Position numbers and translations under genes: made by a program. DNA of 64,000 nt from Echria macrotheca (Eukaryota; Ascomycota; Sordariomycetes; Sordariales; Schizotheciaceae), in the NCBI GenBank assembly GCA_030411725.1, contig MU839837.1, positions 682,001 to 746,000 on the forward strand. The letters run 5' to 3'. Positions within the stretch are counted from its first letter, which is position 1. Each line of letters starts with the position of its first letter. The notes under the pieces were generated by a model. The model had not been told where the DNA came from and made no database searches. It saw only the letters and a program-made list of their open reading frames with translations. Positions 11,643-22,906 of this stretch are shown in pieces.

Positions 11643-13038
11643 TCAGTATTTACAGGCCCGACACCTGGTTTTGTCGTTCTTCGTTGCAGGATATCGATCT
11701 TTCCCAAAGGTGGCGTTCAGACACACGGCGCCTACCACATCCCCCGATTCCAGCCTCACGTACGTGTCTACCACCGACCCCGCCAGCTTCTGCACGGATG
11801 CTACGACCTGCCTTGCTCCCCTAATCCAGTTACCGTACCCACCGTATCCGGAGTGTTGCCCAAAACAGAGATTAACACCGGTCCCTGCAATCGACATGCC
11901 GGGCAGCTGCCGGTCCCATTTATAGCACCAGGTGTTGCCGTGGTCATGTCCGGAGAAAACAGCCAGCAGGCCCGGGGTCGAAGCTACTGCCGCCATAAAC
12001 GCAACATCCTGCCCTCCATACTCGCAGCTGCCGTCATTTCTGCCGTCTGCACACCAGCCCTGCCCTTGCTGTGCCACTGGCCTGTCGTCGTCGATGCCCG
12101 GTTGGCGATGTTTGTCCACCCCCACTCCCTGAAACGCCAACGACGCGTTCGTGGGGATGTGCACAAATGCGAGCGCGGGGATTGCGCGACCGGCCTGTTC
12201 GACTAGCTCCGCGTTGGTCTGCTGGAACCACTCGACTACCCTCTTGTCAACCCAATCCGGCTGCCCCACAAGCTCCCCCGTGCTTGCATCTGTCTTCTGG
12301 TACCGAAATCCCCCACGGCTATCGAAGAACCAGAGCAGCAGCGCTGGGGTGCAGCCGTCCCCGCCGGAGTCTTCGCAGTCTGCGTCGTAAACAGGCAGGT
12401 AGTAGTTGGTTGCGCCGACGTCCCCGGAAACCATGCTCTGCGTTCTCGCACCTGGCCATGTCTGTTCCCGCGCGAGTAGATCGGCCCGCGACAGGTTGTA
12501 AGCGCTGTCGTGGTTTCCATATGTAGACGCCCAGGTCAGCCCGCGCTTGACGAGCGGGCTTACGATCTGGTCAACGTAGAACGTGCTGTTCTCGCGAAAG
12601 GTATTGTCACCCGTAATGAGATCACCATTGAGAACAACAAGATCTATCGTAGCCTCTGCGTCGAGAATCGCATCGAGGACTTTGACCGACTCGACGTCTT
12701 GTTGCGGTCCCCATGAATCCCAAGCATCTGTGCGGAGAGATCGTCAGCAGGGAGGAAGCAGCGCAGGGAAGCACATACTGACTCTCGCCAAAATGAAGGT
12801 CCTCAAAAATGGAGATTTGAAACGTCCCGTCTGGCTGAAACCTGAGCGCGCCCAGCGATGGGCTGCTGGGGGTTTCCTGCCTTGGCCACGAGAACGACTG
12901 GCGCCGCGCCAAGTCCAGGAGGGCGATGACAGTCGCAATTAGCATCGTCATTGATGCCAGAGTCGATATCGACCAGCCAGGTCTCGCATGGCGAGGGAGG
13001 CCATGGCGAGGGCTCTCTAGCTTCATCGGCGCTCCCAT
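11643..13038 (-). CDS. Calcineurin-like metallophosphoesterase, membrane-anchored or secreted
   Basis: Metal-dependent phosphatase of the Metallophos superfamily. Exon 1 is 13038-12783, intron 12728-12782 (donor GTCAGT), exon 2 12727-11643. The splice rebuilds FGENAWDSWGP, which aligns with fungal relatives; using the nearby GTATGT donor would break the frame. Metal-ligand motifs are visible in order: FEDLHFGE (first Asp/His block), LNGDLITGDN, TYGNHDS, AFVHIP and FSGHDHGN. An N-terminal hydrophobic segment (MTMLIATVIALLDLA) can act as signal anchor, so the product probably works at the cell surface or in the vacuole. The first ATG (MGAPMKLESP) is used; an internal start at MTMLIATV is possible. 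The upstream region carries a CACGTG box. Substrate is not predictable from sequence. Confidence 0.9.
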
Positions 13039-14504
13039 TGTTCTATATCTCCCCGTCGGTGCGCGGCTTCTCGCAATGCCCGAACTCGCAAAGCGATGGC
13101 GGTGGGGACGCGTCGTCTATGCAGTTTTGCTCGTGGCAAGGTGCCAGTGCCGAAGGTGTTCTACATTTGGGGCCATTCGCACGTCAAGATGCGAGAACGT
13201 GCATTCGCAAGAGTTGATTGACCGGCACCGGGTGTTTGGAGGGGGTGGAGGGGTAAAGATGTGGGGGTGCTGACATAAGGCAAGGCATTCATGAGGTCAC
13301 GTGAAGTTCTTGCCTTGACGCCCCTCATGGACGGTGACTTTTAGTTCTAAAGTTTAATGAACATGAAATGGGGATTTTAACTAGTTCGTATACGTCTCAG
13401 GAAGACTGCTGAGTTTTAAAATTCGACAATGATCATGGTTGGTCGGTCGTGTGGAGCCTGAGGGAAGGCCAGCTGAGTCTTGGTGATCGAGTCGTTGCTC
13501 TTTCGCAGTCATCGTGTGTCTTGGAGTTAGTGCAAACGGCCTTCGCCCCTGCCCCCGCAGTCTCATTAAGCATTCCCAGGCGCGTCGAGCCAAGTGATAG
13601 ATAGCATCGCCAAGTTTAGAGCCAAGTTGACGACAAGACAGCCACAAATCCACAAGGCCGGGCTCTGGTTAAAAGCTGGATGCTGTACCCCGCCTGGGCC
13701 GCCTCCCAATATGGATTATTGATGAATCTGGGTCGATGCTCATCATTTGGGGGCCGCAGCGAACGACGTCGATGCGGCACTGTGGCACACCAACCGATCC
13801 CACGCATCCTTCATCAACTTGTTCTCGTTGCGACGGAAATATCGCAGCGCCGAAGTCGCCGGTGGTGGGCGGGCGGGATCAGCCCCGATCTCACCACTAG
13901 ACAGATGATTACGCGCATGGCTTTTTTAAACTCGGCGATCTTCAGCGCCGGCTGCAGAAGACACGTTCTAGCGCGACGGGCGATCCGCAACGGCGTCATG
14001 GCGTCCCGTCGACTCCTTGCTACGATCATTTGCCCGTCGACGCGAACCCACGCATTGTCCCCCTGCTGGTGGCCGGACGGCTGCATTTTGGGTGGTGTCC
14101 GTGTTGTCGCATCCGGCCAGTCACGAGCGCGGAGGGCACAGATGTTCCGCTGGACCCTCCAGACATGGCCGTTCTTTGGGTCACACACCACTGAAACCAG
14201 CCATCAATCGGAAAATAGGGAATCTCACCAAGTGCCGAGGGCTACAGCAGGGAATCTTGCGCTCTGACCTCGAGATTCAGCAAACAACACGATCGGCCTG
14301 GCTGGTGTGCACACACTCCTCATGAAACGCAGCGAGCGAAGCTTGGACAAATAAATGTTTAATAGTATTGACTATGAGTAAATATGCGCAAGAACAAGTA
14401 TGTCCAGAGTCTTAAGAAAACATTACGATCCGTAGTGGCGCTAAGGCATTAACGTTGCCCATCGTTCGGTAAATAAATACATGGTATTAACCCCTTGACA
14501 AGGT
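13039..14504. other. Intergenic between metallophosphoesterase and tyrosinase
   Basis: This is the promoter side of the metallophosphoesterase and the 3' flank of tyrosinase. Apart from the repeat/E-box motif at about 13281-13329 I see nothing notable. Confidence 0.45.
13281..13329. promoter_or_regulatory. CACGTG box inside interleaved inverted repeats
   Basis: Two inverted repeat pairs interleave: CAAGGCA (13281) with TGCCTTG (13311), and CATGAGG (13290) with CCTCATG (13323). CACGTG sits between them at 13298-13303, about 260 bp upstream of the metallophosphoesterase start. CACGTG is the known core site of Pho4/NUC-1-type bHLH phosphate regulators; that it acts here is inference. Confidence 0.4.
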
Positions 14505-15934
14505 TTAGATGTACACATAGCAGTTGGGACCAGCGACGGTGCTCATAACGTCCTTGATCTTGACTGGGGGAGCCAAGGGGGAGAGGTCGATGATGTCGTT
14601 GACCGTCGTGTTCGGGCTGGGAACGAGGTCAAGGAAGAAGGTGGTGCCCCACACGTTCTGGCGGTTCGGGAAGTCGAGCATCTGCCAGATCCAGAAAACA
14701 CGGTCGACTTGGCCGTGGTGGAGATAGAACGCAGGGTCACCGGGCGAGATCCAGGCATCCGCGCCCGGGTCGCCGCCGATGGTGAAGTGGCCACCTCCGT
14801 GGACACCGAGGGGGTTGCTGGTGGTGCGCGGATCACCGGTCTGTTGGAGATGTTAGCGGACAATACACACAGTTGCAGCGCGGGTATCTTACGAATTCGC
14901 CCTGGAAGTCCTTGATGTTGTTCTTGTAGAGAATGACCTCGGTCGTGTTACGGAACGTGGTCCAGCCCTTGGCGATGAACGGGTTCATGTCGCGCTTGAC
15001 GCATCGCGGGTTGTTCTGGTTGGGGTCGGCAGCAGCCGTGGTGGTCGGGGATCCGTAGACAGGCAGGTTGACCGGTCCGAGGCTAATGTTCATACCCTTG
15101 AAAGGACCGCTCTGGATACAGCCACCGCCAGTTCCGGGCGGGAAGATGACGGGGTTGGGGTTGCCCGGGAAGAGCAGTTGCATGCCAGCATGTGTGACGG
15201 GGGCACCGTCGCTGCCGAGCGATGTGTCGGAACCATCAAACACAGGAGAGTCGCGAGGCGAGTTCACATCGTAGCCCCACTCCCAATAAGGAAGATTGCC
15301 TGTCGGTCACCGGTCAGCCATCAGGATTTATCCGACCGGAGCGAAGGGCTATGCTCACCATTGTAGCCGCACTTCTGCAGCTCCTTCTCAAACGTGTTGG
15401 TGAAATGCCGGTGCCACGTGAAGAAGTTACCCTGCCGGTGGGTTAGCACATGCAGCGGGTGTGTGGACGGGTATGCTTACCGTCAAGTGGATGAAGAGGG
15501 TCTGGTTCATGTGTACCCAGACGAAGTCGTCGTACAGCGAGTGGGATCCCGGGGCTTGCCCAGCCGGCAGGATCGAGGGCTTGTTGAGCATGCACTTGAC
15601 CGAAGAAATATAGTTCTTGCGCTGGCTCGGGGACAGCGTTCGCCTGCAGCATGTTGATTAGCAGGCGACCTCGGACCGGGTCTCCGGGTAAAGTACGGGG
15701 CGCCGAACCCGGATGCTGGGAAAAAGGGGTCTCATACCATTCTTGGCGGAACTTGAGGTTGCCGACGTTGCAGGCACCCTGCGTGTTGCCCAGCGAGTTG
15801 AGAACGGCAATCGAGTTCAGACCGGCGAGGGCCAAGCCCGAGTCGACGGCGAACTGGCCGAAGTCTGGAAGGGAGAAGCCGGAGACGGCCGACGCAGCCG
15901 CTGCCGCGAGGCAGAGATATGTTTTAGCAAACAT
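14505..15934 (-). CDS. Secreted tyrosinase (type-3 copper)
   Basis: Oxidises monophenols and/or o-diphenols to quinones. Five exons: 15934-15738, 15643-15481, 15431-15359, 15299-14893, 14840-14505, giving 391 aa; all junctions keep frame. A signal peptide is clear (MFAKTYLCLAAAAASAVSG). Copper A ligands are likely H110, H118 and H127 (VHMNQTLFIH, then TWHRHF across introns); copper B likely H294, H298 and H322 (HGGGHFTIGG, FYLHHGQVDR). The protein ends about 65 residues after the CuB helix, so it lacks the long C-terminal lid domain of classical fungal tyrosinases and resembles the short secreted class. A catechol oxidase or o-aminophenol oxidase activity cannot be excluded. A possible TATA element lies near 16049-16056 on the minus strand. 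Confidence 0.93.
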
Positions 15935-18900
15935 CTTTGCCGCGCTTTGCGTGAACCCTGGCTGGAGTGGGGTTTAAAGAAAGGGGAGGTGGTGGTGGTG
16001 CGAATGCGGATGGCCTCCGGAAAGAAAGAAGGGATCGACGGCCGTGTTATTATAGAGAACCAGAGAAGCCGAGGCGACAGGCCTGTCCGTCACCGGCGCC
16101 GATTTCTCCTGGCTGCCAACAAGCCCGGGATTGCTGGGTGGGCCTTTGCCGCCTCATCCTTCATCCACGCCGCTGTTGACATCCCAGGCGGAAGGACGGG
16201 GTGGGCCAGGGAGGCCCTTGGCCCGAGTCGCAACAGAACGCTGCAAAGGGGACAGTGGCTGCAACCATGTCATGCAAGTCGTCGTTAGGTCGGCGAGACA
16301 GGGAGGTCCAAATAAGGCTTGAAATAGCCCATCATCCCTGTACCACTGCGCACTGCAGCCTGAGACTTCGTCGACCGGGGCCCCACCCCCGCACACTCTT
16401 TGCTCGGCGATGCACCAGCAACAGGCCACGCAGGCATGGCGACCAGCAGGCCGGAAGGGTCCCCATTGGGGGGCTTGGTGTGGTGGGTGTGGGCGCGCAA
16501 CCTGGCGGAACAAGAGGGCGGATGGTCCCCCGTGCCGCTCTGCGAACGGACTCGGGCGCAAAATTCATGCTATTCGTCGCGGGCCGTTGGGTGCGCAGCA
16601 AAAAGAATGCGCCACTGTTCCATCATGTTTCTGGTTCTTCTGCAGGTAAAATGTGGTTGACGAATGAAAAGGTGGCTGTCTGCTCGTCGAGATACCCGCC
16701 AACGCGCCAAAACAGGCGCCAGCAAATCGACCTTCCCGCCTGGAAAGACACGTGGGATGGTTGCCGGCGACGTCCCGCTTGTTCGGCAACCTGGGGCGAC
16801 AGGATTGTGTTACCTAGGCGGTTGCTTGTTCGCTTGGTTCGTCGGCTGCCGGGTATGGAGAGGGAGAGGGCTAGTAGAGTAGAGACATGCATCCATCCAT
16901 TCGTCACGTCCTGCTGTTAGCCTACCGGTGTGTCGTAGTATTGGCCAGGTCCTGCGTCTGCTGTGCACCGCATGGGCTTCTCACGAGGACCTTGGCGGCG
17001 AGAGGTTGCCGACTCTTCCACTTGTCGAGGCCATCACACACACACTCTAGTCAACCGACTCCCAAAGTGGCGCATTCGGGACGTTAGCCGGCGGCAGATG
17101 GCCACGTTGTTCCCAGGAAAAAGTGCAGGGGTTCTCGCGAATTGCAAGACGAAAGTGGAAAAGGCGTTGACATGCAAGGTCGACTGCAGAAGGAGATTAC
17201 ACACCAGATTGGGAGGACAATTCTCTGCAGTGTCTGCATGCTCTGGCGCCGTTATCAAATCCGACTGGGAAAAGCGCAGAGGATCGTTGTCATCCTTTTG
17301 TGGGCCGTCAAAGCGGAATCGTATCCAGAGCGCATCCAGAGTGCTCCAACAAATGGAGTTGTGCCAAGAAGATGTGATGGAAAAACTGGTACGCTAGGCG
17401 GGCGTGGACGGGAAATGCCAAATGGTTCGAGAGCAGGCGGGTTGAAAGCACTTGCAGGTGGGTCCCCGATGCAAGACACACAACGACTTCTCGACGAAGG
17501 AAGGAGGTAATGGAGCAGACTCCCCTCTCAATTTTAGCGAACCAAATCCTTCCAACATCTGGCGGAGCACGTCACGACCAGCAAATTCCGATCTTGCCGA
17601 ACAAAGTTCCCCATCGGAGGATTCCAGTCGAAGCCTCGTGGTTTCCCGCACCGTCAACCTGGGTCGACCAGGTTGCGAAGCGCCCGTGTCCAATCAATCA
17701 CTTGAGCGACGGAGAATTCAATGCAACACACCACACCACACAGAAACCTGGATGCCACGAGGATTGAGAGATCGCCTCTCCGCAACTACAGGCCTCGGTT
17801 GGAGACGTCGTCGATACGAGCGTACTGGAGGCAAAACAACCACACCACCCTGAGCATCGCATGCGCCCATCGTGATCAATAGCAGCAGCAGCCATCGGTC
17901 GGCGATGTCACCCGCCCATGGGCAATGGCGGTTCCATGTCGACCGATGCCGGAAGACAATCCGTCCGGACACCTTTGATGTCATTGCAGCCATCACTTAG
18001 CGCTATTGACGTTGTCGGCTTAGTGGCTCACCGAAGAGTGCCATTCCCAAATCTCCGGATACCCGCTGGCAGCTTACCTTACTGTACATGCAAGGGCTAA
18101 CTTGATAAGTAACAGTGAGCTTGACATGCATCTGTGTGCTCGGATCGCCAACCAGCACGTGGCGTATGTATTGCGGTGGGTGCACGGATGAAATGCCAGA
18201 AAACACTGCTTTGCAATTTAACATCTCAGGGGCATAGCTACTTTGGTATCTACAAAGGTGGAAAATCCCGCCGGATTGGGTTGCTTATTACTTTTGCTCT
18301 TCCTGTCAGTACGCTCCGAGTCGGTATCCCGTCCTCCTGGATGCGGCCTTCTGGGCGACCCCGGCGAATCGCCCCACTACCCGACTATTGACTTTCCTCA
18401 CAACCACAGAGTTACATCGCATCGGCGACACCTTGCAATCTTGCGTAGCATAATCCGGGGTCATCCATCGTCTCCTCTTGGCCAAGGTCGACTCTCCCGG
18501 GACTATCGATGGCTCCTTTGGCAGGTCTCCTTTCATCGGCGCGTACCCATTGGATGATCAGCACCATAGCGCCCTCTCCAGGGGTTCCACGTGGAAGACT
18601 CGGGGTAGCAGATGGCCTTCTCACGTCCTATCTTTGTCCTGACGTAGTATCACCAGCGGGACCGGTTCCAGCGGCACACGCTGACATCTGTGGACTCTCA
18701 TTTACCAACGCCACGGGCCGAGTTCAGGGTCCACTGCCGGTCCAGTCGATGGATTTCCCCCTGCATCCACAGAAGCATTGGGGACACAAATACTAGGCAC
18801 ATCGATACTCGGGTTAGCAACAAGACGTCCTATTCCGCGGCCGGGCCTGCCGACTGCGCAAAAATGTCAACGACACATTCCATCAACTCGGACGTGCGTC

Positions 18901-20768
18901 GTCGCCAGGCTGCGGGTCGGTGCCGTAAATGTTCCCAACAAAGATGTAAACGCCGTCCAAGTCAATATACTCCTGCGGCTTACATTGTTGCGTTCAGGTG
19001 AGCCACCATACCTAACATATTCTCAATATATTCAACACCAAGCTAGCCCGGCTGAGCTGAAACGATGGCGGCAACCGGGCGGAAGCATGAGCGGCTAGCA
19101 AACCACTGTTGAACTATCGATCAAAGTGGGCTGTCGTGTCATCTGATCTTGAGAGCTGAATGGCGTCGGCGAACGCCGGACAACTTGGGATCAGCTACGC
19201 CGGGCAACACCAATATTCAATACACGTGGTCCGTGGACCCAATGTCCTGTTCTTGGTCTTATCCAGTATTCAAGTAATTTCCGGATACCATGTTGGTGCG
19301 AGCCGGCCATGACGAAACACAACGGATATTCGGCAGATATCTATGTCTGTCTTGTTGTCTGAAATCAATAATGAGCAATACTCCGTACAGCACAGCCCGG
19401 TGTCCAATGTAACTGTGCCGTAAAGACTAATGGTGGAGGTGCTCACAGGTTCTCGCCCCACCCTGAAAGCCCAGGCCGTTAGGTAAGGTAAGATGCCATG
19501 ATTCTGTGTTGTACGAGCCTGCGTCACGCGGTAACCATAGCAGCCATGAAGTAAGACAAGTAAAGGAAATTTGCCAAGACGCAGGTTCCATATCATCGAC
19601 TTGACTTAATGGCGCGTGCTTGGCGTCAGCTTACACAGTAGACTAAACTTAGCCTCGGGTCATCAGAATATCAAGACTTCCGAGGGTCCCATAATTTTTA
19701 GTACTAGAGAATCTTTAAGCTGGAGCATGCATGGTCTAGCTTCTGGTTCTGTACAGGTACAGAGCTAAAGAGCCACCGTGTGGATGTCCGTTGGAGTGAT
19801 ATTCCCCAAATCCGGAGCCGGGTTGCGAGTTGTGAGTCCAGATGGGCTCAGGTTAAATCGACGGGCGTTGTGATTTTAGTAGATCCATGAAGCGGATATT
19901 CATGGGCTAGCGTTTACGTCAAACTGGAACTGGGTGAAGGATATGAATTCTGCGCGGTGTTGTAAATATCCAAGATCCTTGTTGGCACTGATCGCGGGAT
20001 GGAGTGTGATGGGTGTTTTTTGTGTCAATCTTTGTTCTCTATATGAGAACTAATTATCCAAGTAGAGCTGTGGTTGATGGTCTTGTTTTCTAGTGCCGAG
20101 GCCGAATACAAGGTCTTATCTTGTCACCGATTTTACTTGCCACCAATAAGTCAACTATAGTGGCTCGGGCCGGGCTTGATATGTCTCATTCTCAAGTTGC
20201 ATCATGTCCAGCAAGGATGTGTTGCCTGGTGTCTTAGGGGTACACCCTGTCAAGCGCAAGGTAGCACAAGGTGCGAGAGCACAAGCAAATGAAGCAGTTG
20301 AAAATAGCTCATCGGATCCGTACAAGTAGAACATGAAAAAGGGATGACTTCCGTAAAGCAGAGCCCGATATAACGGCAATCAGGGAGGTCAGGGGCCGAG
20401 AAGCAAAAACAATTCAAGAGAGACTACGATATGTTTTACCAGGTTTCCCTCCGCGTCTACCGACATCAGCGTCAATATGCCTAATACCGGACTCGGGGGT
20501 GCGGACACGGGACTTCCGTCCGGCTGCCGATTGGCGCGGATGGCGGACACGAATTATACGCGTCCCGGGCCGGCTGTTCTGATTGCTGGATTAACACCTC
20601 CGGCCCGGGATCCGGGATGTGCCAAGATGCCGGTACCTGAATCAATACACTCGGTGGATAAGCCGCGTGGTGAATAAAACATGGAAGCTCCGGCGCCAGG
20701 TCGCTCCCAAGGGCACCTCGTTCTCACTTGGCAGCGCCCATCCTAATAATCTCAGAATCAACATCACG
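15935..20768. other. 4.8-kb gene-poor stretch
   Basis: The largest gap of the window. The part up to about 18.9 kb is G+C-rich; from about 18.9 to 20.4 kb it is visibly more A+T-rich. Open frames of 100-240 codons occur on both strands but are Arg/Cys/Pro-rich, overlap each other and lack domains or splice logic. I see no transposase or terminal repeats. The right end is the GH27 promoter. Confidence 0.5.
20563..20610. repeat. Perfect 11-bp inverted repeat upstream of GH27
   Basis: TCCCGGGCCGG at 20563-20573 is followed by its exact reverse complement CCGGCCCGGGA at 20600-20610, with a 26-bp spacer. It lies about 160 bp before the alpha-galactosidase start. It may be a binding site for a dimeric zinc-cluster regulator or a chance GC palindrome. 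Confidence 0.5.
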
Positions 20769-22144
20769 ATGAGGACGCGAGTCGTACTTCCTCTTGTCGG
20801 GCTACTTGGGGCCGGGGAGGCGAGCCCAACACTAGCAAAGCGTCTAGAGAACGGCGTCGGTCGAACGCCCGCACTGGGTTGGAATTCCTGGGCAAGTCCC
20901 ACGTCGATACCGGACAGAATCCCGCTAATACGAATTCCCGCCCCAGAACCAAGCCCAATGCAACGCCGCTTCCGCCGCCGTGGTTCTGAGCACAGCAACC
21001 GCCTTCATCGACCTCGGCCTCCGTGATCTCGGCTACGTCTACCTCAACATCGACGACTGCTGGTCCTCCAAGTCGCGCAACGCCACGGGCTACCTCGTCG
21101 CCGACCCGAAGAAGTTCCCCAACGGCATGGACGGACTGGCCCGGCAGATCCACTCTATGGGCCTGAAGCTGGGACTATACGGCGACGCCGGGACGCTGAC
21201 GTGCGCGGGCTACCCCGGGTCGTATGGCTACGAGCAAAAGGACGCCGACACGCTCGCTGCGTGGGGCGTCGACTACTGGAAGTTCGATAACTGCCTGACC
21301 GAGCAGCCGTATACCAACAAGGGCGTCACGTCGGACAAGTACTACCCCATCATGCGGGACGCACTGCTGAAGACGGGCAAAGATATCCTGTTCTCCATCT
21401 GCCAATGGGGGAGGGATAATGTCTGGACGTGGGCGGGCAGCGTGGGCAACTCGTGGCGCATGTCGGAGGATATCAAGAACAGCTGGAGCTCGGTGTCTAG
21501 CATAGCGGCGCGGGCGGCGGATCTCCATCAGTATTCTGGCCCCGGAGGATTCAACGATCTCGACATGATGGTACTGAGACCCTGTCCAGGTAAACCTCAC
21601 ATTCGTTAGCTTGCTAATAACAGGAGCAGGAACTTGGAAACGGGAAGCTTACCGACGCCGAGGAGCGGGCGCACTTTGGGCTCTGGGCAATAATGAAGTC
21701 GCCAATCATTATGGGAACCGACATGACCAAGTTAAAGGCCTCGACACTTAAGGTTATCAAGAATAAGGTAACGGGGGTGCCTTCGAGGTGGTGATCGAAC
21801 CCAGGTGTGCTAACTCGATGTAGGGTCTTCTCGCAATCAACCAGGATCCCCTTGGGAAGGCAGCGACGACATTCACGCCGTCGGGCCAGGCGGCGCCAGT
21901 CAGCGGCAAGCTGTACAAGTACTTTGCGGGACCGCTCACGGATGGGGTTGTCGTGGGACTTGTTGCGGCCGACGGGGCCGAGAGTCTGACAGTCAACTTC
22001 AGCGATGTCCCGGGGCTAGTAAAGGGATCGTTCAGCTGGGTCGAGATGTATAGTGGTCGGAACGGGACGGGTGATTCAGTCTCGCAGAAGCTGGACGCAC
22101 ACGACATGGCTGTCTTCAAGGTCCAAGCCCTGGCTGGACTGTGA
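20769..22144 (+). CDS. Secreted alpha-galactosidase, GH27
   Basis: Releases terminal alpha-1,6-galactose from galactomannan or raffinose-type sugars outside the cell. Four exons: 20769-20891, 20947-21570, 21630-21767, 21824-22144; 401 aa. The start gives a signal peptide (MRTRVVLPLVGLLGAGEA) followed by a KR site that a kexin could cut. Family marks: LGWNSW at the N-terminus, DDCW, nucleophile Asp about residue 155 in YWKFDNC, acid/base Asp about 216 in WRMSEDI, and the C-terminal beta domain (GLLAINQDPLGK). Intron 1 (20892-20946) has a GC donor (GCAAGT) with AG acceptor; splicing joins WNSW to NQAQCNAASAA as in relatives. Intron 2 can end at 21623 or 21629, differing by two residues. Induction by galactose or repression by glucose is likely for this class but not shown by the sequence. 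Confidence 0.94.
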
Positions 22145-22906
22145 GCTAAGTAAAATTCGGGACCAACCTCAGTGGATGTCCATTTTCATGGAAGAAAAAT
22201 ATGTGCGGTGCTCAAGGAGGGCGTGTCCCAGCCATGCCCCGCAGTCACAATCCTTGGAAAATTCACAGCAAGACCGAGTCGCCGCCAGGTGTCAGCCGGC
22301 GGTATCTATCTGGCAGTGCAAGTTGTGTATGCCTATCCGCTGCTTTTGTGTGCAGAGCCTCAAGGCAGTATCGGTACTTGCATAGCTCCTACTTAGCCAT
22401 CCGGTGATTTTCTTATCGACACAGAACAACTGGACATTGCTGCTGTACTCCCCCATGGGGTCCGGGAACCGGCAATCTTTCCGCGCGATTCGATTTCCCG
22501 ATCTGGTCCCATCCAACGAATGACGCCCACGATTTCTCTGTCATCCCATCTCGAAACCACCATCTCCACACACGCCCACAAGAATCTGCGACAACGACAA
22601 AATCTGCAGAAAGTCGCGGTCCCCGGTGCTGGTTGGCTGAATAGACCGCCTGGATTCTGGCTGGGCCCCACCAACAGACAAGTTGTGAGGCGCAGCGGTC
22701 ATCCCAACGGGCTGTGATTCCCTCTGCTACAACAAGGCTTGGCGATCGGTTACCTCTTGTGCAACGTCATAACCTCCCATCGGTAGCATTCCTTTCGGAT
22801 ACAGATGCCGAGCTACAGGTTCGAATCCTTTATTTCTCTCGCTCACCACACCTCGCTAACACGATCAGTTCTGATTTCTCCAGAATCCAAGAATCTTGAC
22901 GCAAAA
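22145..22906. other. Intergenic between GH27 and coiled-coil gene
   Basis: No coding exon supported. A CTAAC followed by CAG just before 22870 suggests a possible 5' UTR intron of the downstream gene. Confidence 0.4.

Noticed and set aside
16201..16920. 239-codon open frame on +
   Set aside because: Arg/Pro/Cys-rich, overlaps other equally long frames on both strands, no domain, no signal and no splice logic. Looks like G+C-rich non-coding DNA.
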